Source: Methanomassiliicoccaceae archaeon (GTDB lineage: Archaea; Thermoplasmatota; Thermoplasmata; Methanomassiliicoccales; Methanomethylophilaceae). Taken from it: 28,645 bases of DNA. Under the pieces are notes generated by a model. The model had not been told where the DNA came from. It saw only the letters and a program-made list of their open reading frames with translations, and ran no database searches. The stretch lies in contig WQTN01000141.1 in assembly GCA_009786295.1 (NCBI GenBank), forward strand, positions 1 to 28,645, in the 5' to 3' direction. Position 1 is the first letter of the stretch; each line of letters opens with the position of its first letter. Both the position numbers and the translations under genes were made by a program. Shown here in pieces: positions 1 to 8,020 of the stretch.

Positions 1-365
1 ACAAAATGTCATCCGACGCAAGCAGTCATTGTGTTTTCTATTTTTCGTATTAACAGAAATGACTAACCCCCCTGTTGCGGTAACAAGATACGTCGGACTA
101 TATAGTATTTCCGTTTCTACATATTTTTGCACATATTCGGTGCCTTTCGTCATATTCGGAGATCTTGTCAGACCTGAAACCGGCCGCGGTCTGGACCACT
201 GTTGCAGGGAGCAGGACGAACGTCACCAATGTCCAACCGTCTGTAAGTGCGGCAGACATACTCATATCTTCTGTTATGAAGAAGATACTGAGACCGCACC
301 GATCGCTGATGATTCAGATATGCCCGAAACATCGTCCTTTTATATCCTTATTAGAATTCCTGAAC
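1..365. other. Upstream region with no supportable gene
   Basis: I see no convincing gene here. Open frames exist on both strands: one on + that is Cys-rich in translation, and a 55-codon one on - at 98-265. None has a recognisable domain or a ribosome binding site. The + frame that runs on into the phosphorylase is simply open upstream of its real start. The only clear signal is the TATA element near the right end. An A/T-rich stretch around 97-135 could hold another promoter, but nothing decides its direction. Confidence 0.5.
338..346 (+). promoter_or_regulatory. TATA box of the phosphorylase-hypF-cobT operon
   Basis: TTTATATCC is centred about 24 bp before the ATG at 366. That is the usual archaeal TATA-to-transcription-start distance, so the mRNA should start at or within a base or two of the start codon. 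No Shine-Dalgarno sequence precedes the ATG, which fits a leaderless transcript. Confidence 0.6.
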
Positions 366-1142
366 ATGCCAAAGATAGCTGTCATCGGAGGTACGGGCAT
401 ATATAACCCAGACTCCTTTGAGACGATTAAGACTGTTTTTCCGGATACACCCTACGGCAAGCCTTCCGATGAGATAATGATCGGAAAGATCTCCGGCGTA
501 GAAGTGGCGTTCCTGTTCAGGCACGGAAGGTCCCATCGGTATCCTCCGTCAAGCGTTCCGTACAAAGCAAACATGTGGGCGCTGAAAGAACTCGGGTGCG
601 AGTACATAATATCCGCATGCGCGGTAGGCTCGCTCCAGATAGAATATGCTCCCGGAGACCTTGTGATACCTACACAGTTCATTGACTTCACAAAGAAAAG
701 AGACTATACGTTCTTTGACAAAAAAATAGTACATATCTCAATACCCGACCCGTTCTGCACATATTTGAACAGAATATTCGATGACACCGCAGAGAAGATG
801 GGGATCAGACATCATCTCGGCGGGGCGTATGTTTGCATCGAGGGGCCAAGATTCTCCACCAGAGCTGAGAGCAAAATGTTCAGGCAGTTCGGCGACATCA
901 TAGGGATGACGCTTGTGCCCGAATGCCAGCTGGCAAGAGAGCTGGGAATGTGCTACTGCAGCCTTGCCACCGTGACCGATTACGACATGTGGCACGAGGA
1001 GGACGTCAGCATAGAGATGGTCGTCAAAACAATGAACGAATGTCTCGCAAAAGTGCTGAAGCTTCTTGAACTGGGCCTTCCGAAGATCGGAAAGAGCGAT
1101 TGTGATTGCATCGAGGCCGCCAAAGAGTGCGGCGCCCTTTGA
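366..1142 (+). CDS. mtnP: S-methyl-5'-thioadenosine / thioinosine phosphorylase
   Basis: Cytosolic 258-aa enzyme of the purine nucleoside phosphorylase family. It splits methylthioadenosine or its deaminated form methylthioinosine with phosphate, recycling a by-product of S-adenosylmethionine use. Visible family features are the N-terminal GGTGIY phosphate loop, RHGRSHRYPP, SVPYKANMWAL, the GGAYVCIEGPRFSTRAE block, and MTLVPECQLARELG followed by VTDYDMW. The Asp pair in TDYD is the position that in MTAPs favours a 6-amino base, but some methanogen homologues act on methylthioinosine, so the exact base is open. The frame is open upstream to 165. I chose the ATG at 366 because the protein then begins MPKIAVIGGTG like its family and because a TATA box lies 24 bp upstream. 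hypF begins 6 bp after the stop. Confidence 0.9.
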   Translation: MPKIAVIGGTGIYNPDSFETIKTVFPDTPYGKPSDEIMIGKISGVEVAFLFRHGRSHRYPPSSVPYKANMWALKELGCEYIISACAVGSLQIEYAPGDLVIPTQFIDFTKKRDYTFFDKKIVHISIPDPFCTYLNRIFDDTAEKMGIRHHLGGAYVCIEGPRFSTRAESKMFRQFGDIIGMTLVPECQLARELGMCYCSLATVTDYDMWHEEDVSIEMVVKTMNECLAKVLKLLELGLPKIGKSDCDCIEAAKECGAL

Positions 1143-1148
1143 CATCAT

Positions 1149-3311
1149 ATGAGAATAATATTCAGGGGGGTCGTCCAGGGGGTCGGTTTCAGACCTGCCG
1201 CATACAGAGTGGCAACAAGTCTAGGCCTCTCCGGAAGAACATGGAATGAAGGCTCCGATGCGGTGGTCGATGTAGAGGACGGGGAGAGATTCCTCAGTTC
1301 ATTCCTGCAGGACCTTCCTCCGCTGGCACGCTTGGATGAAATTGTCAAGATCGAGGGGCCTCCTCCGTGCGGATGCGGATTTAAGATATCTCCTTCCCAA
1401 AAGGGATCGTCGGGGATGTCCGTACCCACCGATATCGCAATATGCAGGGACTGCCTCGAAGACATCAAAAAAGGCAGAAGGTCCGGCTACCCTTTCACAT
1501 CCTGCACAAAATGCGGACCGAGGTTCACTCTTCTCGGCAGCCTTCCGTACGACCGCGCTTCGACCGCGATGAGGGACTTCGGCATGTGCCCGGAATGCCG
1601 CAGGGAATATGAGGATCCGGCGGACAGAAGATTCCACCACCAGACCGTATGCTGCCCAAAATGCGGACCATCCTACCGGCTGATAGGGAAGGACGGCCTG
1701 AACATTCCCGGCGATCCGGTAGAAAAGTTCGCCCATATGCTTTCCGAAGGAAGGATCGGCATAGTGAAAAGCTGGGGCGGCATGCATATATGCTGCACTT
1801 TGGACAATATTGCAAGATTGAGAGAGTGGTACGGAAGGAAGCAGAAACCGTTCGCGGTAATGATGAAGAACGAGAAAGCTGTCCTCAGGTACGGCATCCC
1901 TACTGGCGAGGAATCAGAGAACATCAGGTCCCCGCACAGGCCCATCGTGCTGATAAAAAAGAGACATTCGGATCTTACAGAACTGATCTCTCCCGGGCTT
2001 GACAATATAGGCGTCTTCCTTCCCTATACCGGTGTCCAGCACCTGTTATTCGAACATCTGGGAGATGATGCTTTGGTAATGACATCCGCCAATGTGCCTG
2101 GGGAACCTATGATACTTGACGACCGGGAAATAATGGAGATGAGGGCTGATGCATACCTCGTCCATAACCAACAGATACTGAACCGGGCCGACGACAGCGT
2201 CCTGAGGATGTCCGGGGACAGGACATTCTTCATAAGGAGATCGAGAGGCCATGTTCCTTCGTTCATATCAACAGCGATGAGGGGTTCTGCGGTAGCGGTC
2301 GGTGCGCAGGAAAACCTTACCGGAGCGATAGCAGCCGACGGAAGGATCCATCCGACGCAGCATATCGGCGACGGGGAAGGGGTCGGAGTTGTGGATTATC
2401 TGGAAGAGGCCGTCAGGACCAATATCCAACTGCTCGGATGCCGCCCGGAGATAGTGGCGATGGACCTTCATCCGGGGTACATCAACAGAGGGTTTGCGAA
2501 AAGACTCTCCGAAGAATACGGTTCAGAGACCATTGAGGTGCAGCACCACTGGGCGCATGCAGCGTCGCTTATGGTGGATAATGATGTTGATGCTGCGGTC
2601 ACGTTGGCTCTCGACGGCAGCGGTTACGGGACCGATGGTACCGTTTGGGGCGGCGAGGTGCTTTCGGCGGACCTTTCATCATTCTCCAGAGCAGCAAAGC
2701 TTGAAGGCATACCTCTGCTCGGGTCGGAAAAGGCATTGTACGACCTCAGAAGACTGAGATTCGCGATAGATGCCATTAACGGCGAAGAGAACAGCTCTTT
2801 CACCGAAAGCGAGACGAATATTCTGATGAAAATGATGAGGAAAAGCGTCAGATGCTCATCGATGGGGAGGCTTATGGACGCTTTATCATACTCTTTGGGA
2901 GTGTGTTCCGTCCGAACATACGACGGGGAGCCCGCGATGAAGCTGGAACCTCTGTTGGCATCAGGAAAGCTGATACCGGGATTCGAGGCCGAGGTCTCAG
3001 GCGGGGAGGTAAAGACGGCAGATCTTTTCTCAAGGATCAAAGTGGATCATAGACCGGCGGATGCCGCATACTCTATCATCTATAACGTGATGAAATGTCT
3101 CACAGAGGCTGCCGTCGAGGCTGCCGATTCAAATGGGATCGGTCCGATAGGCATCACCGGCGGAGTGTCGTACAATTCTGTTGTATGCAGGATGTTCTCA
3201 GAAATAGCAAAAAGGTCTGGACATCAATTAATATTCCATAATAATATTCCCAACGGCGACGGAGGGGTATCCCTCGGGCAGGCTGCGATAGCTTTGAAGA
3301 GGATACAATGA
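1149..3311 (+). CDS. hypF: Carbamoyltransferase HypF, [NiFe]-hydrogenase maturation
   Basis: Full-length HypF (720 aa; family about 750). It makes the carbamoyl-adenylate that HypE converts into the cyanide ligands of the [NiFe]-hydrogenase site. Domains in order: acylphosphatase (residues 1-85) with VVQGVGFRP and catalytic Arg15; a zinc-finger pair formed by four CxxC motifs (Cys99/102, 119/122, 147/150, 169/172); a YrdC/Sua5-like domain (about 190-375); and a Kae1-like C-terminal domain with the metal-site motif HHWAHAASL and a glycine-rich nucleotide loop (ALDGSGYGTDG). It starts 6 bp after the phosphorylase and its stop overlaps the next start by 4 bp (ATGA), so it is part of an operon. 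It implies that the organism makes a [NiFe] hydrogenase; no hydrogenase structural gene lies in the window. Confidence 0.95.
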   Translation: MRIIFRGVVQGVGFRPAAYRVATSLGLSGRTWNEGSDAVVDVEDGERFLSSFLQDLPPLARLDEIVKIEGPPPCGCGFKISPSQKGSSGMSVPTDIAICRDCLEDIKKGRRSGYPFTSCTKCGPRFTLLGSLPYDRASTAMRDFGMCPECRREYEDPADRRFHHQTVCCPKCGPSYRLIGKDGLNIPGDPVEKFAHMLSEGRIGIVKSWGGMHICCTLDNIARLREWYGRKQKPFAVMMKNEKAVLRYGIPTGEESENIRSPHRPIVLIKKRHSDLTELISPGLDNIGVFLPYTGVQHLLFEHLGDDALVMTSANVPGEPMILDDREIMEMRADAYLVHNQQILNRADDSVLRMSGDRTFFIRRSRGHVPSFISTAMRGSAVAVGAQENLTGAIAADGRIHPTQHIGDGEGVGVVDYLEEAVRTNIQLLGCRPEIVAMDLHPGYINRGFAKRLSEEYGSETIEVQHHWAHAASLMVDNDVDAAVTLALDGSGYGTDGTVWGGEVLSADLSSFSRAAKLEGIPLLGSEKALYDLRRLRFAIDAINGEENSSFTESETNILMKMMRKSVRCSSMGRLMDALSYSLGVCSVRTYDGEPAMKLEPLLASGKLIPGFEAEVSGGEVKTADLFSRIKVDHRPADAAYSIIYNVMKCLTEAAVEAADSNGIGPIGITGGVSYNSVVCRMFSEIAKRSGHQLIFHNNIPNGDGGVSLGQAAIALKRIQ

Positions 3312-4297
3312 ACACACTATTCGTGCTTCTTGACGGAATGGAGGATGATCCGCATCCTGTTCTAGGGGGAAAGAAACCCTATGAAACAGCAAACATGCCC
3401 TTTATGTACAAGAAAGCGCCAAATAAACATTACACAACAGGAAGGGGATACACCCAACTGTTCCTGAACGAGTTCTTTACCGGCCACCCTCCGGTTTTGC
3501 AAAGGGCCGTTCTGGAAGCCATGGGGCTCGGAATGGACATGTCCGGCAGGACCGCATACAGACTCAGTCCGGCCGAGATCAAGGACGGAATGATACATTG
3601 GTCTTATCATGCCCATCTCTTCTGCGACGATCTCATGAAGGTCATGAGAGACAATCTCCACATGCTGCAGGAATATAAGCCGGAGATCAAATTCTTCCTT
3701 AACGGAAGAGCGGTCCTTACAATGGAATGCGATGATATCCCTGACCTTCCAGCACCTCCTGTGGATGCTCCGTTCGTGGAAGTTCCCGGAGATCTCGGAC
3801 GGTTCGTGATGAAAGTGGCCGAGGAAATGGGAGGGATAACGAACTATCCGTGGGGATGCGGCAGACTTACTACACAGTATCCTCCGTTTGACTGCATAGG
3901 GAATATGACGGCGATATCCGACAGCCCGACGGCTCTCGGGGTGGCGGCATCGTTGGGCCACAGGATACACCTGGTCGACCGTATGGAAGACAGGTTCCCG
4001 ATCGCAAAAGAGGCCTTGGAACGCGGGAATGTTTTTCTGCACATAGATGAAGTGGATGAGTACAGCCACCAGAAGGACCCTTACAAGAAGATCGATGTGT
4101 TGGAGAGAACGGACCGCCTGATGGAAAGATACTTCAGCGATGCGGAACGCATTGTCTACTTCGTTGACCACGGAACATCGTGCGTCACGGGCGAACACAT
4201 AATAATGAATGTGCCTTTCTGGACAAATATTGAGACGGATATGCCCAAGGGGGAGTTGACCCCTCTCGACAAGGTCATTCCCCGGCTGATGAGATAA
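3308..4297 (+). CDS. Divergent ApgM-like phosphohydrolase/phosphomutase homologue
   Basis: A 329-aa member of the alkaline-phosphatase superfamily, closest in pattern to archaeal cofactor-independent phosphoglycerate mutase (ApgM). The N-terminal metal-site motif LLDGMED (ApgM: LDGxxD), the LGGKKPYETANMP segment, the AMGLGMDM block, HIDEVDEYSH and the C-terminal VDHGTSCVTGEH correspond to the conserved ApgM stretches. In ApgM the nucleophile sits in a GSD motif; the equivalent place here reads GYT (residues 47-49), so Thr49 could take over or the mutase activity may be lost. It overlaps hypF by 4 bp and lies 13 bp before cobT, which suggests a job linked to cobalamin. A role as an alternative alpha-ribazole phosphatase is possible, but cbiS in this window already carries a CobZ domain. 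Function not assigned. Confidence 0.7.
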   Translation: MNTLFVLLDGMEDDPHPVLGGKKPYETANMPFMYKKAPNKHYTTGRGYTQLFLNEFFTGHPPVLQRAVLEAMGLGMDMSGRTAYRLSPAEIKDGMIHWSYHAHLFCDDLMKVMRDNLHMLQEYKPEIKFFLNGRAVLTMECDDIPDLPAPPVDAPFVEVPGDLGRFVMKVAEEMGGITNYPWGCGRLTTQYPPFDCIGNMTAISDSPTALGVAASLGHRIHLVDRMEDRFPIAKEALERGNVFLHIDEVDEYSHQKDPYKKIDVLERTDRLMERYFSDAERIVYFVDHGTSCVTGEHIIMNVPFWTNIETDMPKGELTPLDKVIPRLMR

Positions 4298-4310
4298 TGG
4301 TGAATTTGAA

Positions 4311-5411
4311 ATGGAGATGCCAGCCTCGCTAAGCATATACGGCAATGAGAAAATAGCCGCGGACATACTGTCCAGGATATGGGGGAAAAAAGGAGTTTTT
4401 ACATGTACCGTGGCAAACACGCTGACCTCCACCATCCCAGGCATATCGGATGCCGGAGATACACCGGAACTGACGATGTTCACTCCTGCCGCGGACGCTG
4501 AGCTTCTGGTCCTCGGAAAGACCGTTTGCATGAAAGGAATTCCGATCAATCCCGGCGGGATACCGACCCCGGCAACCCTCACCAAAGCTGCTTTGGAGAT
4601 ATCGGATATGCCTTTCTTCATTGTGAACGGCGGATGCAAAGTTGTTCCAAACCTCCCATGCATAGAGGTCGGCGGAGAATGCGGCAATTATGTAACTTCT
4701 GGCAAAGCGGTATCCAATGTCAGAGAGGTCTTCAATAAAGGGGTGATCCTCGGACAGATGCTGTCCCAAGGCTCGGATTTCGTTGTCGTCAGCGAAAGCT
4801 GCGCCGGAGGGACAACGACAGCTCTGGCCGTCCTTTTGGCCATGGGCATCATCAAAGACAATCTGGTGAGCAGCAGTTCGCCGAACAATCCGCGCGAACT
4901 TAAGATGAAGACCGTCATGGAAGGCCTTAATGCCGCAGGGATCAAGATCGGTGGGCTTTCGAATGATCCTCTTAAAGCGATCGAATGCGTTGGAGATCCG
5001 ATGATGCCTGCGAATGTCGGGATCATAATAGGTGCCGCCAAACATGTCCCGGTCATAGTCGGAGGCGGGACGCAGATGGCAGCGGTCATCGCTGCAGCCG
5101 TGAAACTGGATCCGAGCATCATAGGGAACATCTTCCAAGGTACGACAAGATGGCTTATGGAAGACCCGAACTCGAACATGGCAAAGATCATGGACTCCAT
5201 CTCCGCTGACGTTCCGATCATATATGTTAACATGGATTATTCCTCAAGTCCCTATGAGGGGCTTCAGGCCTATGAGTGGGGATATATCAAAGAGGGCGTG
5301 GGCTGCGGAGGATCATCCGTCGCTGCGATAATACAGAGCTCGGGAGCGGTCACCTGCAAGGACCTGCTGGACAAAGTGCACGAGATCTATAGAAAAATAA
5401 TGAGCCTTTGA
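4311..5411 (+). CDS. cobT: CobT-type nicotinate-nucleotide:base phosphoribosyltransferase (archaeal form)
   Basis: A 366-aa protein of the archaeal CobT-like family. It is predicted to activate the lower-ligand base of cobalamin by transferring phosphoribose from nicotinate mononucleotide, giving the alpha-ribazole phosphate joined by CobS. Recognisable segments are the glycine-rich INPGGIPTPATLTKAA, the SESCAGGTTTALAVL motif, which is the hallmark of the family, VGGGTQMAAVIAA, and the C-terminal EGVGCGGSSVAA. It starts 13 bp after the phosphohydrolase gene. An in-frame ATG at 4317 is an equally possible start. The gene converges on the opposite-strand cobalamin operon, so both halves of the lower-ligand pathway meet here. 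The base specificity cannot be read from the sequence. Confidence 0.88.
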   Translation: MEMPASLSIYGNEKIAADILSRIWGKKGVFTCTVANTLTSTIPGISDAGDTPELTMFTPAADAELLVLGKTVCMKGIPINPGGIPTPATLTKAALEISDMPFFIVNGGCKVVPNLPCIEVGGECGNYVTSGKAVSNVREVFNKGVILGQMLSQGSDFVVVSESCAGGTTTALAVLLAMGIIKDNLVSSSSPNNPRELKMKTVMEGLNAAGIKIGGLSNDPLKAIECVGDPMMPANVGIIIGAAKHVPVIVGGGTQMAAVIAAAVKLDPSIIGNIFQGTTRWLMEDPNSNMAKIMDSISADVPIIYVNMDYSSSPYEGLQAYEWGYIKEGVGCGGSSVAAIIQSSGAVTCKDLLDKVHEIYRKIMSL

Positions 5412-5462
5412 CCCCTGAGTCTGACAACAACACAGGTTTCATATGATATTGTGCAAAGGGAC

Positions 5463-5849
5463 TCAGTGCAATTCACAGCTGCAGATATCATCTGGGACGG
5501 GCTCTCTGAAACAGATCGGCACCTGGTGGCATATCTCCCCCGCTCTGTAGACCTTTGCATCAGGAAATGTCTTGATTATGAGATCGGATTCAGCTAGGTC
5601 AAGGTCTGCGTACAGGATTATATGATTCACCTTTCCTGGTGCCATATCCGATCGGATGCTCTCCAAGAAGTTGTTCTTTTCTTTAACGTAGATAACATTC
5701 GCCGAATGATCTTCGGCTATACGTTCAGCAAGAACATCCAGTAGCGACTCGGGACCCATCCTGCGTTCTCCCCTGAGAACTCTGGCGCCGGGGTTGGAAA
5801 GGAATGAATCGATCCGGTCAATCATCATTAAGTATTGGCATTTCTGCAT
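5463..5849 (-). CDS. Small protein of unknown function with a Cys-rich C-terminus
   Basis: A 128-aa protein I do not recognise. Its composition looks like a real soluble protein: an N-terminal helix-rich part, a middle segment ending VNHIILYADLDLAESD, and a short tail with Cys107, His108, Cys113, Cys123, Cys125 and His128 that could bind metal. It lies 79 bp downstream of cobY on the same strand and is convergent with cobT. An AT-rich TATA-like stretch at 5875-5888 is about 30 bp before the ATG at 5849, so it may have its own promoter; in-frame ATGs at 5828 and 5825 are alternative starts. The position suggests a link to corrinoid metabolism, but only by neighbourhood. Confidence 0.6.
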   Translation of the reverse strand: MQKCQYLMMIDRIDSFLSNPGARVLRGERRMGPESLLDVLAERIAEDHSANVIYVKEKNNFLESIRSDMAPGKVNHIILYADLDLAESDLIIKTFPDAKVYRAGEICHQVPICFREPVPDDICSCELH

Positions 5850-5928
5850 GTCACAGAGGAAATGGGTCAGAGAAAATATTAAAATATCGTGCTTTCGGCA
5901 GTCTGTTTTTCAGATCGGTCGGACCGTC

Positions 5929-6549
5929 TTAAGCCTTTGTGGATATCCGGCCTGCGATCCTCCTTGCCTGATCAAGCTCCTCCTGCGTATTCACATTGAC
6001 CGCGAACTCTCTGCAGTGGGTCTCATAAAAGGATTCGCTGAGATAGTCCCCGTTGAGGGTCTTTTTTCTGTCCATAATAGAAACACCGGAGACCGCCCAG
6101 TCCGATCCGTAGCGGTCTCTGATGTAGGAAGGTTTTATGTTGAGCTCTTCAAAGGCTTTTTTATCAACAAGCGCGATCAGCGATTCCATCTTCTTTGTGT
6201 CGAATGCGGTAATGAATTTGTCCAATTCATCGGTCGTGATAAGAGGGAGGTCCGAAGGGCACATGAGGACGAACTCTCCATCGAGGACCTTGAAGGACTC
6301 ATGCACGTCCTCCATGAAATCCTCTCCGGATGTCCTTATCGTCTCCACGCCTATGCCTTTCAGATACCTCTCTGTTTCCGGTGTGTTGTTGCTCACCGAT
6401 ACCACGATCCTGTCTATGTTCTCCGAGCCGGAGAGCGCATCCACTACGCATTTGATGACTGGCCTGCCTCCGATGATGTGCATGGGCTTCTCTATGCCGC
6501 ACGCTCCCATCCTGGTGCCTTTCCCGCCTGCATTGATCAGCGCTTGCAT
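5929..6549 (-). CDS. cobY: GTP:adenosylcobinamide-phosphate guanylyltransferase CobY
   Basis: A 206-aa nucleotidyltransferase that converts adenosylcobinamide phosphate plus GTP to adenosylcobinamide-GDP, the substrate of CobS. CobY is the archaeal, non-homologous counterpart of bacterial CobU. The N-terminal Rossmann-like motif NAGGKGTRMG, KPMHIIGGRPVI and the metal-binding stretch CPSDLPLI are those of the MobA/CobY fold. The length matches archaeal CobY. It begins 6 bp after the cobS stop and is therefore co-transcribed with it. Similar folds are found in other sugar-nucleotide transferases, but the position inside a cobD-cbiB-cbiS-cobS cluster makes CobY by far the best reading. Confidence 0.9.
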   Translation of the reverse strand: MQALINAGGKGTRMGACGIEKPMHIIGGRPVIKCVVDALSGSENIDRIVVSVSNNTPETERYLKGIGVETIRTSGEDFMEDVHESFKVLDGEFVLMCPSDLPLITTDELDKFITAFDTKKMESLIALVDKKAFEELNIKPSYIRDRYGSDWAVSGVSIMDRKKTLNGDYLSESFYETHCREFAVNVNTQEELDQARRIAGRISTKA

Positions 6550-6555
6550 GTGACC

Positions 6556-7977
6556 TCAGAAATTCGGCAGTGTGTAGAAGGCAACGATGATGATCGCAAC
6601 GAACAGGATCAGCAACCTAGATATCTCATTGGAAGCACCCAAGACGTCTCCGTTCACAAAGCCGAACTTCTTGTTCGACAGATATGCGAGGAGCCATCCT
6701 ATAAGTATCGATGATGCCGCGGCTCCCGCTATCAGCAGTACGGCGGATATCATGGGCACCGAGGTCCACATTCCAGGTACACTAAGGTTCGATTCCACAA
6801 GCCCCATTATCAGATATCCAGCGAACGCGAGCGCTGCGGATATACCGGTTGAAATGAGCAGAGTGTTTAGACCTGTGTTCCCTACTTGTTCGGATGCCAT
6901 TCCTGTACCAGGCTCTCCGAATGCCGCTGTTGCTACCATAGCATTCTTTACGAAGACTTCGGTGATAATGATAACTGCCGCAAACAAGAATGCATGCCAA
7001 ATTCCATTAAGTGCGAAAATTGTCGCGATGACCAATATCAATGCTATACCAAATCCGCCTGCGCCGATTTTTGTGTCTTTTAGAGCTCTAATGCTACCTT
7101 CTCTGTCTTTGCTTGACATCATACCGTCGCCGAAATCCACAAGCCCGTCAAAGTGGAGGAATTTCGAGATGATATAGGTCGTTGCTAGAACAGAAATCGC
7201 AACTAATGTCCCCGCTCTTGCCTCAAACAGAATCATTCCTATAATAGTAGCTATCAATCCGATCAGGAATCCCGCGAATGGGACAACATAGAAATTTTTG
7301 TTCAGCGCCTGGATCTCCTTCTCGCCGACATTTATCGGAAATATCGTGAAGAATGAGAAAGCGCCTTTTATCGCATCTATGAACCCTCCGGGAGAAACAT
7401 CCATTTTTTTATGGTCAGGCTCTTCTGGCTCTTTCCACCTGTACTCGGTCTCTGCGACCGGAGGTTCTTCTCTTACGGGCTCCCACGAATGCACTTCAAC
7501 AGGTTCCGGTTCCGGTTGCGGAGCCTGTCTTGAAACAACGGGCTCTGGCTTTGGTTCCTGCTTTGGCTGAACGGGAGTAGGTTGCGGTGCCGGCCTTGAA
7601 GCGGCCGGTTCAGGCTTTGGTTCCGGCCTCGGTTGCGCTGGTGCCGGCTGCGGGGCTGGTTTCTGCTGCTCTGGCTTTTGCTGAGCTGCCTCCTGGCGCG
7701 CCGGGTCTTGTGCAGAAGGTATCGACTGCTGTTTGGGCTCCGATTTTACCTTAAAATCTGCTGCGTTCATCTTCCTTACTGGTCTGGGTTCCGGTCTCTT
7801 TGAACCTACTGGCTCTTCTTCAGGCTGTGCCGTATTATCGGCGCCCTGTGCTGAAACTTGCCCATCCATCCCTTGGCCGTTGGTCTTTTTTTGATCCTCG
7901 GACCCATCTTTCTGCTGGTTGGAAACGTTGGCGGAAGCACCTTCGTTCCCCAGCAGGTCATTAGTTTCATCAGGCAT
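6556..7977 (-). CDS. cobS: Cobalamin-5'-phosphate synthase CobS with a long Pro/Gln-rich N-terminal extension
   Basis: The last 277 residues are a normal CobS. This polytopic membrane enzyme joins adenosylcobinamide-GDP to alpha-ribazole (phosphate). The active-site motif HFDGLVDFGDGMM, then DTKIGAGGFG, and several hydrophobic helices are present. In front lies an extension of about 196 residues with no membrane segment, rich in Pro, Gln, Glu and Lys and containing a tandem 22-residue repeat; ordinary CobS is about 250 aa. I chose the ATG at 7977 (473 aa) over one at 8037. The TATA element at 8003-8013 is 30 bp before 7977, and the longer form would overlap cbiS. The extension is predicted disordered and probably cytoplasmic; its role is unknown. 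cobY follows after 6 bp. Confidence 0.9.
   Translation of the reverse strand: MPDETNDLLGNEGASANVSNQQKDGSEDQKKTNGQGMDGQVSAQGADNTAQPEEEPVGSKRPEPRPVRKMNAADFKVKSEPKQQSIPSAQDPARQEAAQQKPEQQKPAPQPAPAQPRPEPKPEPAASRPAPQPTPVQPKQEPKPEPVVSRQAPQPEPEPVEVHSWEPVREEPPVAETEYRWKEPEEPDHKKMDVSPGGFIDAIKGAFSFFTIFPINVGEKEIQALNKNFYVVPFAGFLIGLIATIIGMILFEARAGTLVAISVLATTYIISKFLHFDGLVDFGDGMMSSKDREGSIRALKDTKIGAGGFGIALILVIATIFALNGIWHAFLFAAVIIITEVFVKNAMVATAAFGEPGTGMASEQVGNTGLNTLLISTGISAALAFAGYLIMGLVESNLSVPGMWTSVPMISAVLLIAGAAASSILIGWLLAYLSNKKFGFVNGDVLGASNEISRLLILFVAIIIVAFYTLPNF
7528..7659 (-). repeat. Tandem 66-bp coding repeat in the cobS extension
   Basis: Two adjacent 66-bp units (7594-7659 and 7528-7593) encode 22-residue units of the form PAPQPxPxQPxxEPKPEPxxSR. 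A shortened third unit (QAPQPEPEP) follows. The DNA units are clearly related but have diverged, so this is an older in-frame duplication and not an assembly artefact. Confidence 0.75.
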
Positions 7978-8002
7978 AGTACCAGATGTAAAATGCCTGA
8001 AG

Positions 8003-8013
8003 AAAATATAATA
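8003..8013 (-). promoter_or_regulatory. TATA box for cobS-cobY
   Basis: On the - strand the element reads TATTATATTTT and its centre is about 31 bp upstream of the ATG at 7977. It overlaps the 3' end region of cbiS, so cobS-cobY probably has an internal promoter besides read-through from cobD-cbiB-cbiS. Confidence 0.5.
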
Positions 8014-8020
8014 CCTCTTA

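Noticed and set aside
29..406. A 125-codon + strand open frame with many Cys and His residues
   Set aside because: It overlaps the phosphorylase start, has no ribosome binding site or known domain, and its Cys pattern has no regular spacing. Judged a chance frame.
3362..4687. A 441-codon - strand open frame opposite the ApgM-like gene and cobT
   Set aside because: It spans two well-supported + strand genes and shows only shadow composition.
5413..5466. Inverted repeat CTGAGTC/GACTCAG between cobT and the small unknown gene, as a terminator
   Set aside because: Only 7 bp of stem with a 38-base loop and no T-run; too weak to call.
5794..6714. A 306-codon + strand open frame
   Set aside because: It is antisense to cobY and the end of cobS, both of which are clear family members.
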